From assembly GCA_963789495.1 (NCBI GenBank), contig CAWBLP010000001.1, forward strand, positions 1-50,112: a stretch of 50,112 nt of DNA. Reading direction: 5' to 3'. Shown in pieces: positions 1 to 9,757 of this stretch (position 1 is the stretch's first letter; each line of letters begins with the position of its first letter). Under the pieces are notes generated by a model. It saw nothing but the letters and a program-made list of their open reading frames with translations. It made no database searches and had not been told where the DNA came from. The stretch comes from CAWBLP01 sp963789495 (lineage in GTDB: Bacteria > Pseudomonadota > Alphaproteobacteria > Acetobacterales > Acetobacteraceae). The translations under genes and the position numbers were made by a program.

Positions 1-46
1 GCTCATAACCGCTTGGTTGCAGGTTCGAGTCCTGCCGGGCGCACCA
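1..46 (+). tRNA. tRNA with CAT anticodon (Met, possibly Ile2), 3' part
   Basis: The window opens inside a tRNA. The anticodon loop CTCATAA is followed by the 3' half of the anticodon stem, a five-base variable loop, a perfect T arm (GCAGG, TTCGAGT, CCTGC), the acceptor strand CGGGCGC and an encoded ACCA end. The CAT anticodon fits elongator or initiator Met, or Ile2 with a modified C. The 5' half lies outside the window, so identity cannot be settled. Confidence 0.85.
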
Positions 47-104
47 CGACGTTACCGGGGCGGTGGACGGCCAAGCGGTCTGGCAAAGCCGGCGCGCCGG
101 GTTA

Positions 105-392
105 TCAGAACTGGCTGAGCCACCGGTCCTTCGCAGCGTGCTCATGCTCCTGACGAGCTCGCGCCGCTTCCGCATTGGCCGCTGCCTGGGATTGCTGCGC
201 ACCCCAGTAATTGCCACGTTCTGCCTGCCAGCGTGCGTCCTGGGCGTCACGATGGGCAGCGGAGGCATGTGCGCTGGCCTGATGCTCGCGGTAGTTCGAC
301 CATCCTGCGTATCCGCCCGGTCCCGGCGCGCAGCCGGCAAGCCCACCGGCAACGGTCAGCGCGATGCCCAGGCCGATCATGCGTAAGCCCAT
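105..392 (-). CDS. small Ala/Gln-rich lipoprotein
   Basis: This encodes a 95-residue protein of unknown function that is probably anchored in the membrane. The start chosen here (MGLRMIG) is preceded by a strong GGAGG site eight bases upstream; longer forms of the frame lack one. Residues 1-20 form a lipoprotein signal peptide ending in the lipobox LAGC, with Cys21 as the expected acylated residue. The mature part starts PGPGGYAG and becomes very rich in Ala, Gln, His and Arg (repeated short segments such as QSQAAANAEAARAR), suggesting an extended or helical chain rather than an enzyme. It is convergent with the tRNA on its left and has a free upstream region on its right. Confidence is good for a lipoprotein, none for its role. 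Confidence 0.6.
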   Translation of the reverse strand: MGLRMIGLGIALTVAGGLAGCAPGPGGYAGWSNYREHQASAHASAAHRDAQDARWQAERGNYWGAQQSQAAANAEAARARQEHEHAAKDRWLSQF

Positions 393-794
393 GATGTCTG
401 TCCTCCGTTGGGAGACGAATGTTCCTGCCGGAGCGAACGATGCCGACCAGGGCTGGTTGCGCTTTTGGCCGTTCACAGCCATGCCAGGAGGCACCTGCAC
501 GCGCGAGCACCACCCCCGCCGGGTGCCCTGCGGCGTGCTGAACCGGCCGGTCGATCGAGTGCCGGGACGCCTGGCGCCCTTCATGACGCGGCGTGGCTGA
601 TTGGTGCATCGACGGGCTCGCAGCTTTCGTGCGGCCTGGACCGGATCGACCCTATTCGCGCAGTTCGCCCGGTGGGACCGCGCTCCGAGCAGGATTTTGC
701 CTGACGCCGGGCGGCGCGTATGTCGCGCGCGTGGGTGGCGAACACCGACGCGGCTATTTACCGGATCGCAATCTGTCCTCCGTAGGCTATCTGC
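393..794. other. no gene recognised
   Basis: About 400 bases between the divergent lipoprotein and the decayed transglycosylase. Open frames here are short, overlap on both strands and have no convincing ribosome binding sites. It should contain the lipoprotein promoter, but I do not see a clear -35/-10 pair. Confidence 0.5.
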
Positions 795-1336
795 GTGGCG
801 GACGTGACGCGCATTTCGGCCAATCGAATGCCGCCGCTACCCGGTGCATCCGCACGCCGGCGGCGGCATGGGCATGACGGACCCAGTTTCCAGCAGGTGC
901 TGGCGCGGGCGCATCACGACGTGACGGCGCCGCAGCTGCCGGCGGCACATCGGCTGGTCATCTGGGCAGCGGCGCGGGTGCCGGTGAAGCATGTGCCGCG
1001 GGTTTTCGCCGCGCCGGCGCGACGCGCGTGTCTTGCCGGCTGCCGCGAGCCGCGCTGACCCAGGCGATGGCGCGCGAAAATGTCCCGAGTCTGGCGTGCC
1101 GGGCTCAGCTTCATCATGGGGCAGGGATCCGGCGGCAAGGTGAAGGCACGCAATCCGGTCCACTCGGCGCGAGGCCTGTATCAGTTGACGCGGGCGAACT
1201 GGCATCTGAACCCGCATGGCGCTGCGTCCTTTGGCAATGCCGTCGAGGAAGCCCAGGGCGGCATTCGCTATATTCGGTCGCGTTATGGCGACGCCGATAA
1301 GGCGGTCGCCTCTGGCACCAGCACCACTGGTATTGA
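795..1336 (+). pseudogene. lytic transglycosylase (SLT domain), decayed
   Basis: The C-terminal half reads as an SLT-family peptidoglycan lytic transglycosylase: segments SARGLYQLTRANWHLNP and GNAVEEAQGGIRYIRSRYG are typical of the family. The gene is broken. Frame 3 begins with a GTG at 795, reaches a stop at 1056-1058, and picks up again at about 1080 after an indel. Near 1311 one T seems to be missing: restoring it gives AFWHQHHWY and a stop at 1334-1336, the usual end of these proteins. The catalytic motif ESGG is present as GSGG (codon GGA where GAA or GAG is expected near 1126), so the acid/base glutamate would be lost. A missing catalytic residue plus several frame breaks argues for true decay. 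The N-terminal part resembles nothing I can name. Confidence 0.6.
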
Positions 1337-1492
1337 GCGGGGCCCGGCGTACCCGCCACGCGGCTGACAAGGCGTTCACATTGGCCCTATCGGATGGTCG
1401 CGAACGCACTGACGGCTTGCGGAAGTCGATCCGGGACAGCGCAGCATTTCGCCACGCCCTCAGGGCACGTGGACCCTGGCAGGCTGGAGGCC

Positions 1493-1823
1493 ATGATGAC
1501 GCATCCGTTGTTCCGTTTCTGGTGCAATTCGCCCGCTGCGCCGACCCGCCGGCGGCCGATGCCTTCGAGACCGGGCCGGACGGGATGCTGCGGATGCCAG
1601 GTTCGCCGCGGCCGGCGCTGGAAGAAATGACGCAGGCGGGCGAACGGCCTGGCCACATGGAAACCAAGGCTGCTCCGGACCAGCCGGACCCGGACGTGAT
1701 CCGTGCCGCCAGGATGCGCAGCCTGCGCCGATCGAACAACTGGCGACCAAGGTCGTCACCGTGATTCCCGACCCCGACGTTATCCGGCTGCGGCACTGCG
1801 AGAGGCATCGATTCGATCGGTGA
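1493..1823 (+). pseudogene. candidate graspetide (ATP-grasp RiPP) precursor, frame-broken
   Basis: This lies directly upstream of an ATP-grasp peptide maturase, where such clusters keep their precursor. The last 37 codons (frame of 1710-1823) end ...VVTVIPDPDVIRLRHCERHRFD-R and the stop TGA (1821-1823) overlaps the GTG start of the maturase, a coupling that argues this frame is real. That frame has no usable start. The frame one base over has strong G/C third positions from about 1500 to 1709 and encodes PDPDVIRA at 1684-1707. The two PDPDVIR copies are 83 bases apart, one short of 28 codons, so one base appears to be missing around 1705-1711. An ATG at 1493 or 1496 follows GGAGG at 1486-1490 but is in a third frame, so a second break is possible. 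The start is therefore unsettled and assignment as precursor is inference from position, the repeat and the coupling. Confidence 0.4.
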
Positions 1824-2767
1824 TCTTGCTCGTCACCCATGGCGGAGACCTCGGCGCCGATCTGGTGATCCGCCAACTGCGCGATCGCCAGGCGTCCTAT
1901 TATCGGCTGGATACCGATCGGCTCGGTTCGCCGGACTGTCATTTTGGCTTTTCCGACGATCGGCCGCAGCTGGTCGCGCCGGACACCATGCTGGCCGCCG
2001 GCGAGGTTCGCGCCGTGTGGCATCGCCGGCTCGCGCGTGCGGCCGGGCTCGACCAGGTGTCGGCATGCTTCCGCGATTTCGCCGCGCGCGAGCTGGCCTG
2101 TGTGCTGGACGCCTTCCTCGACAGCATCCCTGGCCTGCAGGTGAATGCTTTCGAGGTGGATCGCCTGGCCGGCAACCGGCTGTTGCAGGCGCAGCGCGCC
2201 CGGGCGGTGGGATTCACTGTCCCGGCGACGCTGGTGACGCAGGACGCGGCGCTTGCCCGGGATTTTGTCGCCCGGCACGGAGCGGTGGTGACCAAGGCTC
2301 TGTCGTTCGGTCTGCTCGATCAGGAAAGCAGGGCGGCGGCCTATACCAGCCCGGTGGAAGCGGCCTCGGATTGGACCGGTCTGCGGGTTGCACCCTGCCT
2401 GTTACAGGCACGCGTGCCGAAGCGCCACGAGTGGCGGGTGACCACCGTCGCCGGCCAAGTCTTCGCGGCCCGCACCCGCAGCGGCGCCGCCGTGGACCCG
2501 GATGACTGGCGGCTCAGCCCGGATGCCGCAGAGATCTTCGAGCCTGCCTCGCTGCCGCCCGCGGTCCAGCAAAAGCTGCTGCGGCTCTGCGAGATGGCCG
2601 GGCTGCATTTCGCCACGCACGACCTGATCGAGACCCCGGCCGGAGAGTTCTGCTTCCTGGAGACCAACCCGGCCGGCCAATGGGGCTGGTTGGAGCTGTC
2701 GCTTGGCCTGCCGATCGGCGCCGCCCTGGCCGGCCTGCTGGCGCGCGGCCAGCCAGGGGGAGCCTGA
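1820..2767 (+). CDS. ATP-grasp peptide maturase (MvdD/graspetide-type)
   Basis: This 315-residue protein belongs to the ATP-grasp ligases that install ester or amide crosslinks between side chains of ribosomal peptides (microviridin MvdC/MvdD and relatives). The N-terminus VILLVTHGGDLGADLVIRQL is the usual pre-ATP-grasp strand-loop; the middle has QARVPKRHEWRVTTVAGQVF, the family's nucleotide and metal region; the C-terminus has the hallmark FCFLETNPAGQWGWLE, with the Mg-binding Glu and Asn. I place the start at GTG 1820, which overlaps the upstream stop (GTGA) and begins the conserved core; a longer in-frame extension upstream to 1703 has no family features. A membrane protein follows four bases after the stop, so the three genes look like one operon. 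Substrate and product chemistry cannot be read from the sequence. Confidence 0.8.
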   Translation: MILLVTHGGDLGADLVIRQLRDRQASYYRLDTDRLGSPDCHFGFSDDRPQLVAPDTMLAAGEVRAVWHRRLARAAGLDQVSACFRDFAARELACVLDAFLDSIPGLQVNAFEVDRLAGNRLLQAQRARAVGFTVPATLVTQDAALARDFVARHGAVVTKALSFGLLDQESRAAAYTSPVEAASDWTGLRVAPCLLQARVPKRHEWRVTTVAGQVFAARTRSGAAVDPDDWRLSPDAAEIFEPASLPPAVQQKLLRLCEMAGLHFATHDLIETPAGEFCFLETNPAGQWGWLELSLGLPIGAALAGLLARGQPGGA

Positions 2768-2771
2768 TCGG

Positions 2772-3527
2772 ATGCTGTCATGGCTGCGGCCGCTTTGGTA
2801 TGAGGTGTTTCCGTTTTGGCTTCAGTCCAATGCCGAACGGTATGGTCAGGAAGCGGCCAGCAACCCGGATTTCGCCGCCAATACGACCGCCCTGCAAGCC
2901 CGTATCCCCGATATGGGGCGCAACGAGGTCGACCTGATCCATGCCTACGCGAAGGGACGGATGGATGCGGAAGCCGCCAGGGCCAACTCCGTTCTGTCGC
3001 GCGCTCAGGCCTTGCTGGTGGCCCAGGCCTTCCTCGGTGCGCTGCTTTCCCTCGGCGGTACCGTGGTTGGCCATCTGGAAGCGTTCAGCTTCTGGCGGAG
3101 CAGCCTGCTGGGCATCGTCGCGCTGTATCTGGTGATCCAGACCGTGCTGCTGACCGTCAGCGCCTTGCGCGCGCTGAGTGGTGTCCCCTTCCCGGCGATC
3201 GGCAGTTCGGACCTGCTGGCCATGCTGTCTAGCCCCGCGGACGACATCGTTCGGCAGATGACGCTGCAGATGCTGCTGCACTATCGGACGGCGGCGAACC
3301 TCAACACCTGGCGGTTCAGCCATTTGAGCAACGCGCAGACCGCCTTGCGCAACACTGCGATCGCACTCGCCGTTCTGGTGGTGTTCACCCTGGCGCTGAG
3401 CGTGTTCGCGGCGCCGAAACCGCCGGCGCCGGGACTGGTGGTGAAGCTGCCGCGGTCCGAAATCGCGGTGGTGGGGGCGGGGCCGTCACCGCTGTCCGAT
3501 CGCGCGCCCAACACCGGTCCGGACTGA
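2772..3527 (+). CDS. three-TM membrane protein of RiPP operon
   Basis: This is a 251-residue protein starting at ATG 2772, nine bases after a GGGGGAG site and four bases after the maturase stop. A soluble N-terminal stretch of about 75 residues is followed by hydrophobic helices at roughly residues 79-99 and 111-132, a cytoplasmic-looking loop, and a third helix at about 194-214. The tail is Pro-rich. I do not recognise the family. Tight spacing behind the ATP-grasp gene suggests a role in export of, or protection from, the modified peptide, but that is inference from position only; it has no ABC transporter or peptidase motifs. Confidence 0.6.
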   Translation: MLSWLRPLWYEVFPFWLQSNAERYGQEAASNPDFAANTTALQARIPDMGRNEVDLIHAYAKGRMDAEAARANSVLSRAQALLVAQAFLGALLSLGGTVVGHLEAFSFWRSSLLGIVALYLVIQTVLLTVSALRALSGVPFPAIGSSDLLAMLSSPADDIVRQMTLQMLLHYRTAANLNTWRFSHLSNAQTALRNTAIALAVLVVFTLALSVFAAPKPPAPGLVVKLPRSEIAVVGAGPSPLSDRAPNTGPD

Positions 3528-3633
3528 ACAGCCGGAGCTTGAACCGAACCTCGGCCGATTGACGCGCCGCCCTGGTATTGAGCGCGGGAACGCCCCCATC
3601 TAAGGGTGCGGACGAAATCGGAGACGGCGGATC

Positions 3634-5313
<1,680 letters not shown>

Positions 5314-5415
5314 CGCCGCGCGCGGCAAGAAGTCCCTGGTGGAGCGGCGTCAAGCCTTCGAGCCGACGAGCGCTGTCCCTGGAGGGTGGTCTTATGGGCA
5401 CGCCAGGCCGCCGCG

Positions 5416-5640
5416 AAGCACGACATTCTGCCCGGATTGGAGCATCGACAGAGCCGCTATCTCGACAACCGGGTCAACCACCGGGTGCGGTGTGGCATCT
5501 GCCGACACGACGTTGAGACCGGCAGATGCAATGGTTCGAGTCACCCCGCTATGCGCAGTGTTTCCTCGCCTCCCACGGGCGGATCCACCATCACTACCGG
5601 CTTCGCCGGCCTCGCTTGACCCCAGTGAGCATCGAGCCTC
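5416..5640 (+). pseudogene. IS6-family transposase, C-terminal remnant
   Basis: Two reading-frame pieces rebuild the C-terminus of an IS6/IS26-type DDE transposase. The first (about 5416-5480) reads KHDILPGLEHRQSRYLDNR, matching the conserved EHRQ...LNNRAENSH block. The second (about 5490-5620, another frame) reads HLPTRR-stop-DRQMQWFESPRYA, matching HQPTRRRERQMQRFKSPRQA, and continues to HYRLRRPRLT. A frameshift and an in-frame TGA in place of CGA make it non-functional. The DDE N-terminal part and inverted repeats are not seen, so only the last third remains. Confidence 0.6.
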
Positions 5641-5840
5641 TCGTGACGCCGTATTCTGCACATGACATGGCGTTACCGGAGCGGCAGCATGAGCTGTGCA
5701 GCACCACCCCGCTCCGGCTCCTTGCTGTCCGCCGGGGATTGTTGTGACAATGCCGTCCACCAGATCGACCCGCTGATCAAGGCCGGAGTTCAGGGCCCCA
5801 CCCGCGGCAGTACGACACCGACAATCCCGGAGCGGTTCAG

Positions 5841-5876
5841 AAAGCCGGATGCGGGATATTCGCATGTCCGGTTTTA
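5841..5876 (+). mobile_element. group II intron domain V-like relic
   Basis: The stretch 5841-5876 folds as a hairpin that looks like group II intron domain V. It has an AGC triad near the start (AAAGCCGGA), an upper stem TGCG/CGCA closing a short loop, and a two-base bulge on the 3' strand before TCCGGTTTT, which is the D5 pattern. The following sequence could hold domain VI. No intron-encoded reverse transcriptase is visible upstream, so this would be only a 3' fragment. An unrelated hairpin is possible; a covariance-model search would decide. Confidence 0.45.
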
Positions 5877-5950
5877 TGAGTGCGGTTGGGAAACGGGGCG
5901 ACGCCGAAGGGTCCAGCTGCCGCGCCCATCCTCGATGCTACCCGCCGCCG

Positions 5951-8019
5951 CTACAGGTACCGCAGCTCCAATTTCGCCAACAGCATCGCTGCTTGATCTG
6001 CCGCCTGCTGTACCTTCACCCGATCCGGCAGGCCTACGCGTGCCCGAGGTGGGGAGACGCTCACCTCGACCAGATTAACTGCCTCAATTGGATCGGACCG
6101 GAGATCGTACATCTCCCATTCGTCGGGCACCTGTCCGGATGGGTCGAAATAACGCGCCAGCTTGTAGTCCTGGGTCCGGACGCAACGCACATGGTTCGGC
6201 TGTTTGACGCTACCCGGATTGAGTGCCACGGGCCCCGTGTGGTGTCTTCCGTCACGCACTGCCTCAACCACGGCCTGAAACACCCCGAACTCCTCGTAAG
6301 ATCGCTTGTCCGCCGCCGTGCGCGAGGGCGGCAGCGGCGCGGTGATCTCGTCGTCGGTAATGAACAGAACGCCTTGGCGAACCTCGCCGTCAGAACTCGA
6401 TGATCGGCATCTCCGTAGCATCGCCCGCCAAAGCGTGCCGGATGATTGCGGACAGGTCGGCGCCCGGTAGCGGCGGCACAGGCCGGCTCTCGGCCAATTT
6501 TGCGCTGATCTCGCATCGCTGCTCGGCGTGTACGTCAGCAAATCCCAGCACGGTGGGAAGAATGTCGACGTGGCTGGTCAACGCGTCGAGCTGCCTGGGT
6601 TCGGGTGCGATGCCATTTCCCGGTGGGGGTCCTGTTTCACCCCCGGACGCAGGAAATTGCACCACCACCGGCACATGCACGGCTTCCTGGTAGGCGGTGT
6701 ACCACTTCTCGAGCATCATGCCGTGCGCGGCACCGTACTCGCCGTGGTCAGCCAGGAAGATGACGATGGTATTGTCTGCCTGCCCGGACTCCTCAAGCGC
6801 GGTCAACACAGCGTTTATGTGGACGTCGACCACCGAATGCAGCCAGCCATAGAGTTGCAGGAACAACGCGCAGTTCTGGTTGGGATCATCCGACAGCTGG
6901 AACGGTATGCAATTTCTGAGCGATAGGGCAACGGCCGCTTCCAGCGCGGTGTCACCGCCGAGCGGCGGCTTACCACCGGCCAGGCTATCGACGATGTTGA
7001 AGCCGCTCTTCGAGGCGAGCGCCAGTCCGACCTTGTAGGCCGCTTCGTGCTGACAGGTCGGCTTGTCGGTAAGTTTTTCATTCTGAGTCGGAGACGGGCT
7101 GGCGCAGTCCTGCGGAAAGCCTTCCGGATTGAGCGAAATCTGCACCGTACCTGCGATGGGCGGCGGCGTTACGTCGCCTTGGGCCGGCACAGTCAGTGGA
7201 CCGAATATCGACTGGGCCTGTCGCGTCAAGGTCTTGTCGCCAAGGGTGATGGAATGCGGATCGTCAGCGGGCAATGCCTGGGCGATCACGCCGGGATACG
7301 TCGCAATGTCGTGGGGATTGGTAAAGGAGACCACTGCAAACCACGGCGGCAGCTTGCTCGGATCTGGACCACTCGTGCCAGGATTCTCGGCCGAGAGCGA
7401 TGCATAAATGCGGTTGTAATTCAACGCCAGGCCTTGGCGACGGATGAAGGCGGAGGCGCTGTCGGTGAAGCCGGCGTCGCGATAAATGCCTAGGTTGTTG
7501 GTTTGTGTGCCATGCGGTTCAGGATAGGACTCCTCCCAATCGTCAAAGCCATAACGCTCCAGCGAATGATCGGGCGGGTTGGAGACATGCCACTTGCCGA
7601 AATAATGCGTGCTGTAGCCGGCGGCACGCATCCAGGTTCCGAGCGTCGGAATGCCGCCGACCTTCAGCCAGGGGAAGTTCACCGAGTTCACCGTCCTTGA
7701 AGACGCCGTCGGTTTGGGTGACGCCAGTCTTCGTCCCGTACTGGCCCGTGTAGATGACCGCGCGGCTTGGCGTGCAGGCGCTCGCGCCGATTGTGTGGTT
7801 GCGCAAGACAACAGCATTTCGACGCAGCCGGAGGAGGCCCGGGAAATATTTCGCATAGATATTGGATCGATCCACTGTCCCCTGGAAGCCGAGAATCTGC
7901 TTTAGCGGTTCGGCAAAGCCGTGGTCAGGGCCGTAGGAGAAGCGTGGGAAGCGATACTGATCGCAGGTGATGAGAAGAATGTTTGGCCGCTTCATGCGGT
8001 CGCCGGTGTCTTTAGACAT
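5951..8019 (-). pseudogene. sulfatase-family hydrolase, two frameshifts
   Basis: Read across three frames this is a sulfatase of about 690 residues (type I formylglycine-dependent alkaline-phosphatase superfamily). The N-terminus MKRPNILLITCDQYR carries the first metal ligand; ASACTPSRAVIYTGQYG holds the C-x-P-S-R motif whose Cys becomes formylglycine; HYFGKWHVS supplies catalytic Lys/His; FLADHGEYGAAHG gives the second metal site. The frame breaks near 7690 (between GVFKD and VNSVNFPWLK) and near 6395 (between EMPIIEF and DGEVRQGVLF). Both fit one extra or two missing bases. Apart from these the reading frames are clean, so the damage is recent or an artefact. Start ATG 8019 has only a weak G-rich site upstream, and an IS630 element begins about 40 bases beyond, which may have removed its promoter. 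Confidence 0.65.
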
Positions 8020-8061
8020 TTATCATTACCCCCCAGGCGCACGTCGAGATTATCAAGGCCC

Positions 8062-9194
8062 TAAGCAGAATCCGCCAGCTTGACCAACGGGTGGTGGGTA
8101 CGATTCGCTGCCGGCACCGATTCGCAGGGTGCAGGACATGACGGGCAGATCGCCGCTTTCAGCGAGCGAAGAGCAACAAGCGGCTCTGGTGGCGCTCGCC
8201 GGTTCGCGTGATCGTGGCGAGGCAGACCGCGCCCGAGCCGTTCGTCTGACATTGGCTGGCTGGACCAGCGCGCGGATTGCCGAGGCATTTGGCGTGCGCG
8301 AGGACACGGTCCGCCTGTGGCGGAGCGACTTCATGCGTGGCGGTATCGCGGCCTTGAAGGCCACCGTCGCACCCGGGCCGGCACCGATGAAGAGCGAGGC
8401 AGCCCTGCGTGTTGCGGTGCCGCTACTCGAGGAACCTGTGGCGGATCGGCACAACTGGACCATTCCCCGGTTGCGCGCCGAAATCGAAAACCGCGAGGGC
8501 GTGCGTATCAGCCGCTCGCAATTGTCCAAGGCTCTGCGCAAAAAAAGTTCCGCTGGCGGCGTCCGCGGCACACGCTGAAGGGGCGCCAGGTTGCCGCCGA
8601 TGTCGAGCGGGTTGGTCTGCGCCTGCAACTGCGCAAACAGCAGGCCACCGCTGGCGACATCGTTTTGCTTTACGGCGACGAGAGCGAGGCGCTGACGCAT
8701 CCCTATCTCGCCCGGGTCTGGGCGAAGGCAGGCGCTGATTTACGTGTTCCTGCGCCAGGACAAGCCAGGAAGGTGGCGATGGTGGGTTCGTTCGATCACG
8801 TCACGCGCCAGCTCATCGTGCACACCAGTCCGACCAAGCGCAGCAGCGACTTCATCGCCCATCTCGAACAACTGGACCGGCTCTACGGGCCCAAGCCCGG
8901 ACAGCCTGTCAAACCGGTGGTTCTGGTCGAGGACAATGGTCCAATCCACACCAGCAAACTCTCCCGGGCAGCGCTCGCCGCCCGTGCCCATTGGCTCACC
9001 GTCGAGTGGCTCCCTAAGTATGCGCCAGAGCTCAATGACATCGAAGGCGTCTGGCGGGACCTCAAGGCGCATCATCTCGCCCATCAGACCTTCGCCGATC
9101 CCGAGCAACTCGATGGGGCGATCCACCAAGCCGTGAGTGCGCTCAATCAAGAGCGAGCGCCACTTCCGCTGGGCAACCAACAAATCCCTGCTTA
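8062..9194 (+). mobile_element. IS630-family insertion sequence A
   Basis: The ends CTAAGCAG (8061-8068) and CTGCTTAG (9188-9195) are inverted copies and each contains a TA at its outer edge, matching IS630/Tc1 elements that insert at and duplicate TA. Beyond the first bases of AGCAG the inverted repeat is weak, so the exact ends are a best guess. The element carries one transposase gene with a frameshift site. It sits between the 5' end of the sulfatase pseudogene and tRNA-Ser. Confidence 0.6.
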
Positions 9195-9195
9195 G
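8129..9195 (+). CDS. IS630-family transposase, two frames joined by -1 shift
   Basis: The joined product is about 355 residues. The first frame gives helix-turn-helix domains (TSARIAEAFGVREDTVRLW at about residues 50-70) and stops at 8576-8578. At 8540-8546 lies a run of seven A after CGC; a -1 shift there enters the frame that carries the DDE domain: GDESEALTHPYLAR (first Asp), VVLVEDNGPIHTSK (second Asp) and YAPELNDIEGVW (Glu), ending with the element at 9195. Programmed -1 frameshifting on A-rich runs is known in several IS families including some IS630 members, so this is likely functional rather than a mutation, though a simple indel cannot be excluded. The TAG stop overlaps the right-end TA. 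Confidence 0.75.
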
Positions 9196-9589
9196 TGAGG
9201 CTGTCCAGGGATTGGGAGTTGATGTCCCTGTAATCGGGCGAAGCACTACCTGGCAAGGCTCTGCTGCAAACTTCGCGACACGGCTTTTATTGCAAGCCTC
9301 ACGGGTTCCTGCGCTGCGAAACAAGCGGTCAATGAGAACGCCGCAGCAGACCCATCACGTCGTCGGCGCCCGGGCGGGATGGTGGCCGGCGGGGCGACTG
9401 CTGACTCTGCTGGTGCGGCCCGCGTTGGCCACTGATGGCGTCGGGCGGCTGGGCTGATGGCGCCGGGGAGGGCCGGGCGGCGGCTGGTGAGCGGCGCGTC
9501 GGCGGTGAAGGCGGATGGTTGTACCGCTTACGGATCGTGTGCGCGTGTGGTCCGAGAATGTGTCTGAGTTGTTGCGGCAGATTCAACCG
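9196..9589. other. no gene recognised
   Basis: This holds GC-rich sequence between the IS630 element and tRNA-Ser. Short frames are present on both strands but none has a recognisable product, a ribosome binding site or consistent third-position bias. Confidence 0.5.
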
Positions 9590-9677
9590 TGGCGGATGGG
9601 GTGGGATTCGAACCCACGAACCCTTGCGGGTTGGCGGTTTTCAAGACCGCTGCCTTAAACCACTCGGCCACCCATCC
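9590..9677 (-). tRNA. tRNA-Ser (TGA anticodon)
   Basis: On the minus strand the sequence folds as an 88-base class II tRNA: acceptor GGATGGG, D arm with GCCGAGTGG, anticodon loop with TGA (CTTGAAA), a long variable arm (AACCCGCAAGGGTT), T arm GTGGG-TTCGAAT-CCCAC and encoded GCCA end. The 5' half (9639-9677) is duplicated at 26252-26290, making this gene the attachment site of the adjacent integrated element. The present 5' half and the region upstream of it are therefore element-derived. Confidence 0.95.
9639..9677. repeat. attL, 39-bp direct repeat in tRNA-Ser
   Basis: This 39-base block, from the anticodon loop to the tRNA 5' end, recurs exactly at 26252-26290 in the same orientation. The sequences diverge on both sides of each copy. 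The integrase gene begins 80 bases inside, as expected of an integration junction. Confidence 0.85.
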
Positions 9678-9757
9678 CTGCCAATAGAGTATCAAGGGTT
9701 AGATGGACGCCGGAGAGAACAAACCCGGCCGGATGGCACCCAATTGGCACCGCGGAC

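Noticed and set aside
1394..1630. Plus-strand frame with ATG at 1493 behind GGAGG (MTHPLFRFW...) as the precursor itself
   Set aside because: Codon third positions are poor beyond the first ten codons and it does not reach the stop/start coupling with the maturase; kept only as a possible start for the broken precursor.
837..1808. 323-codon open frame on the minus strand
   Set aside because: It lies antisense to the transglycosylase remnant and candidate precursor, has no recognisable domain, and G/C third-position bias supports the plus strand; a GC-rich shadow.
3558..3581. Promoter TTGACG...TATTGA before ettA
   Set aside because: The spacer would be only 11 bases, too short for a sigma-70 type promoter.
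5392..5865. 157-codon minus-strand frame
   Set aside because: Antisense to the IS6 remnant and without known features.
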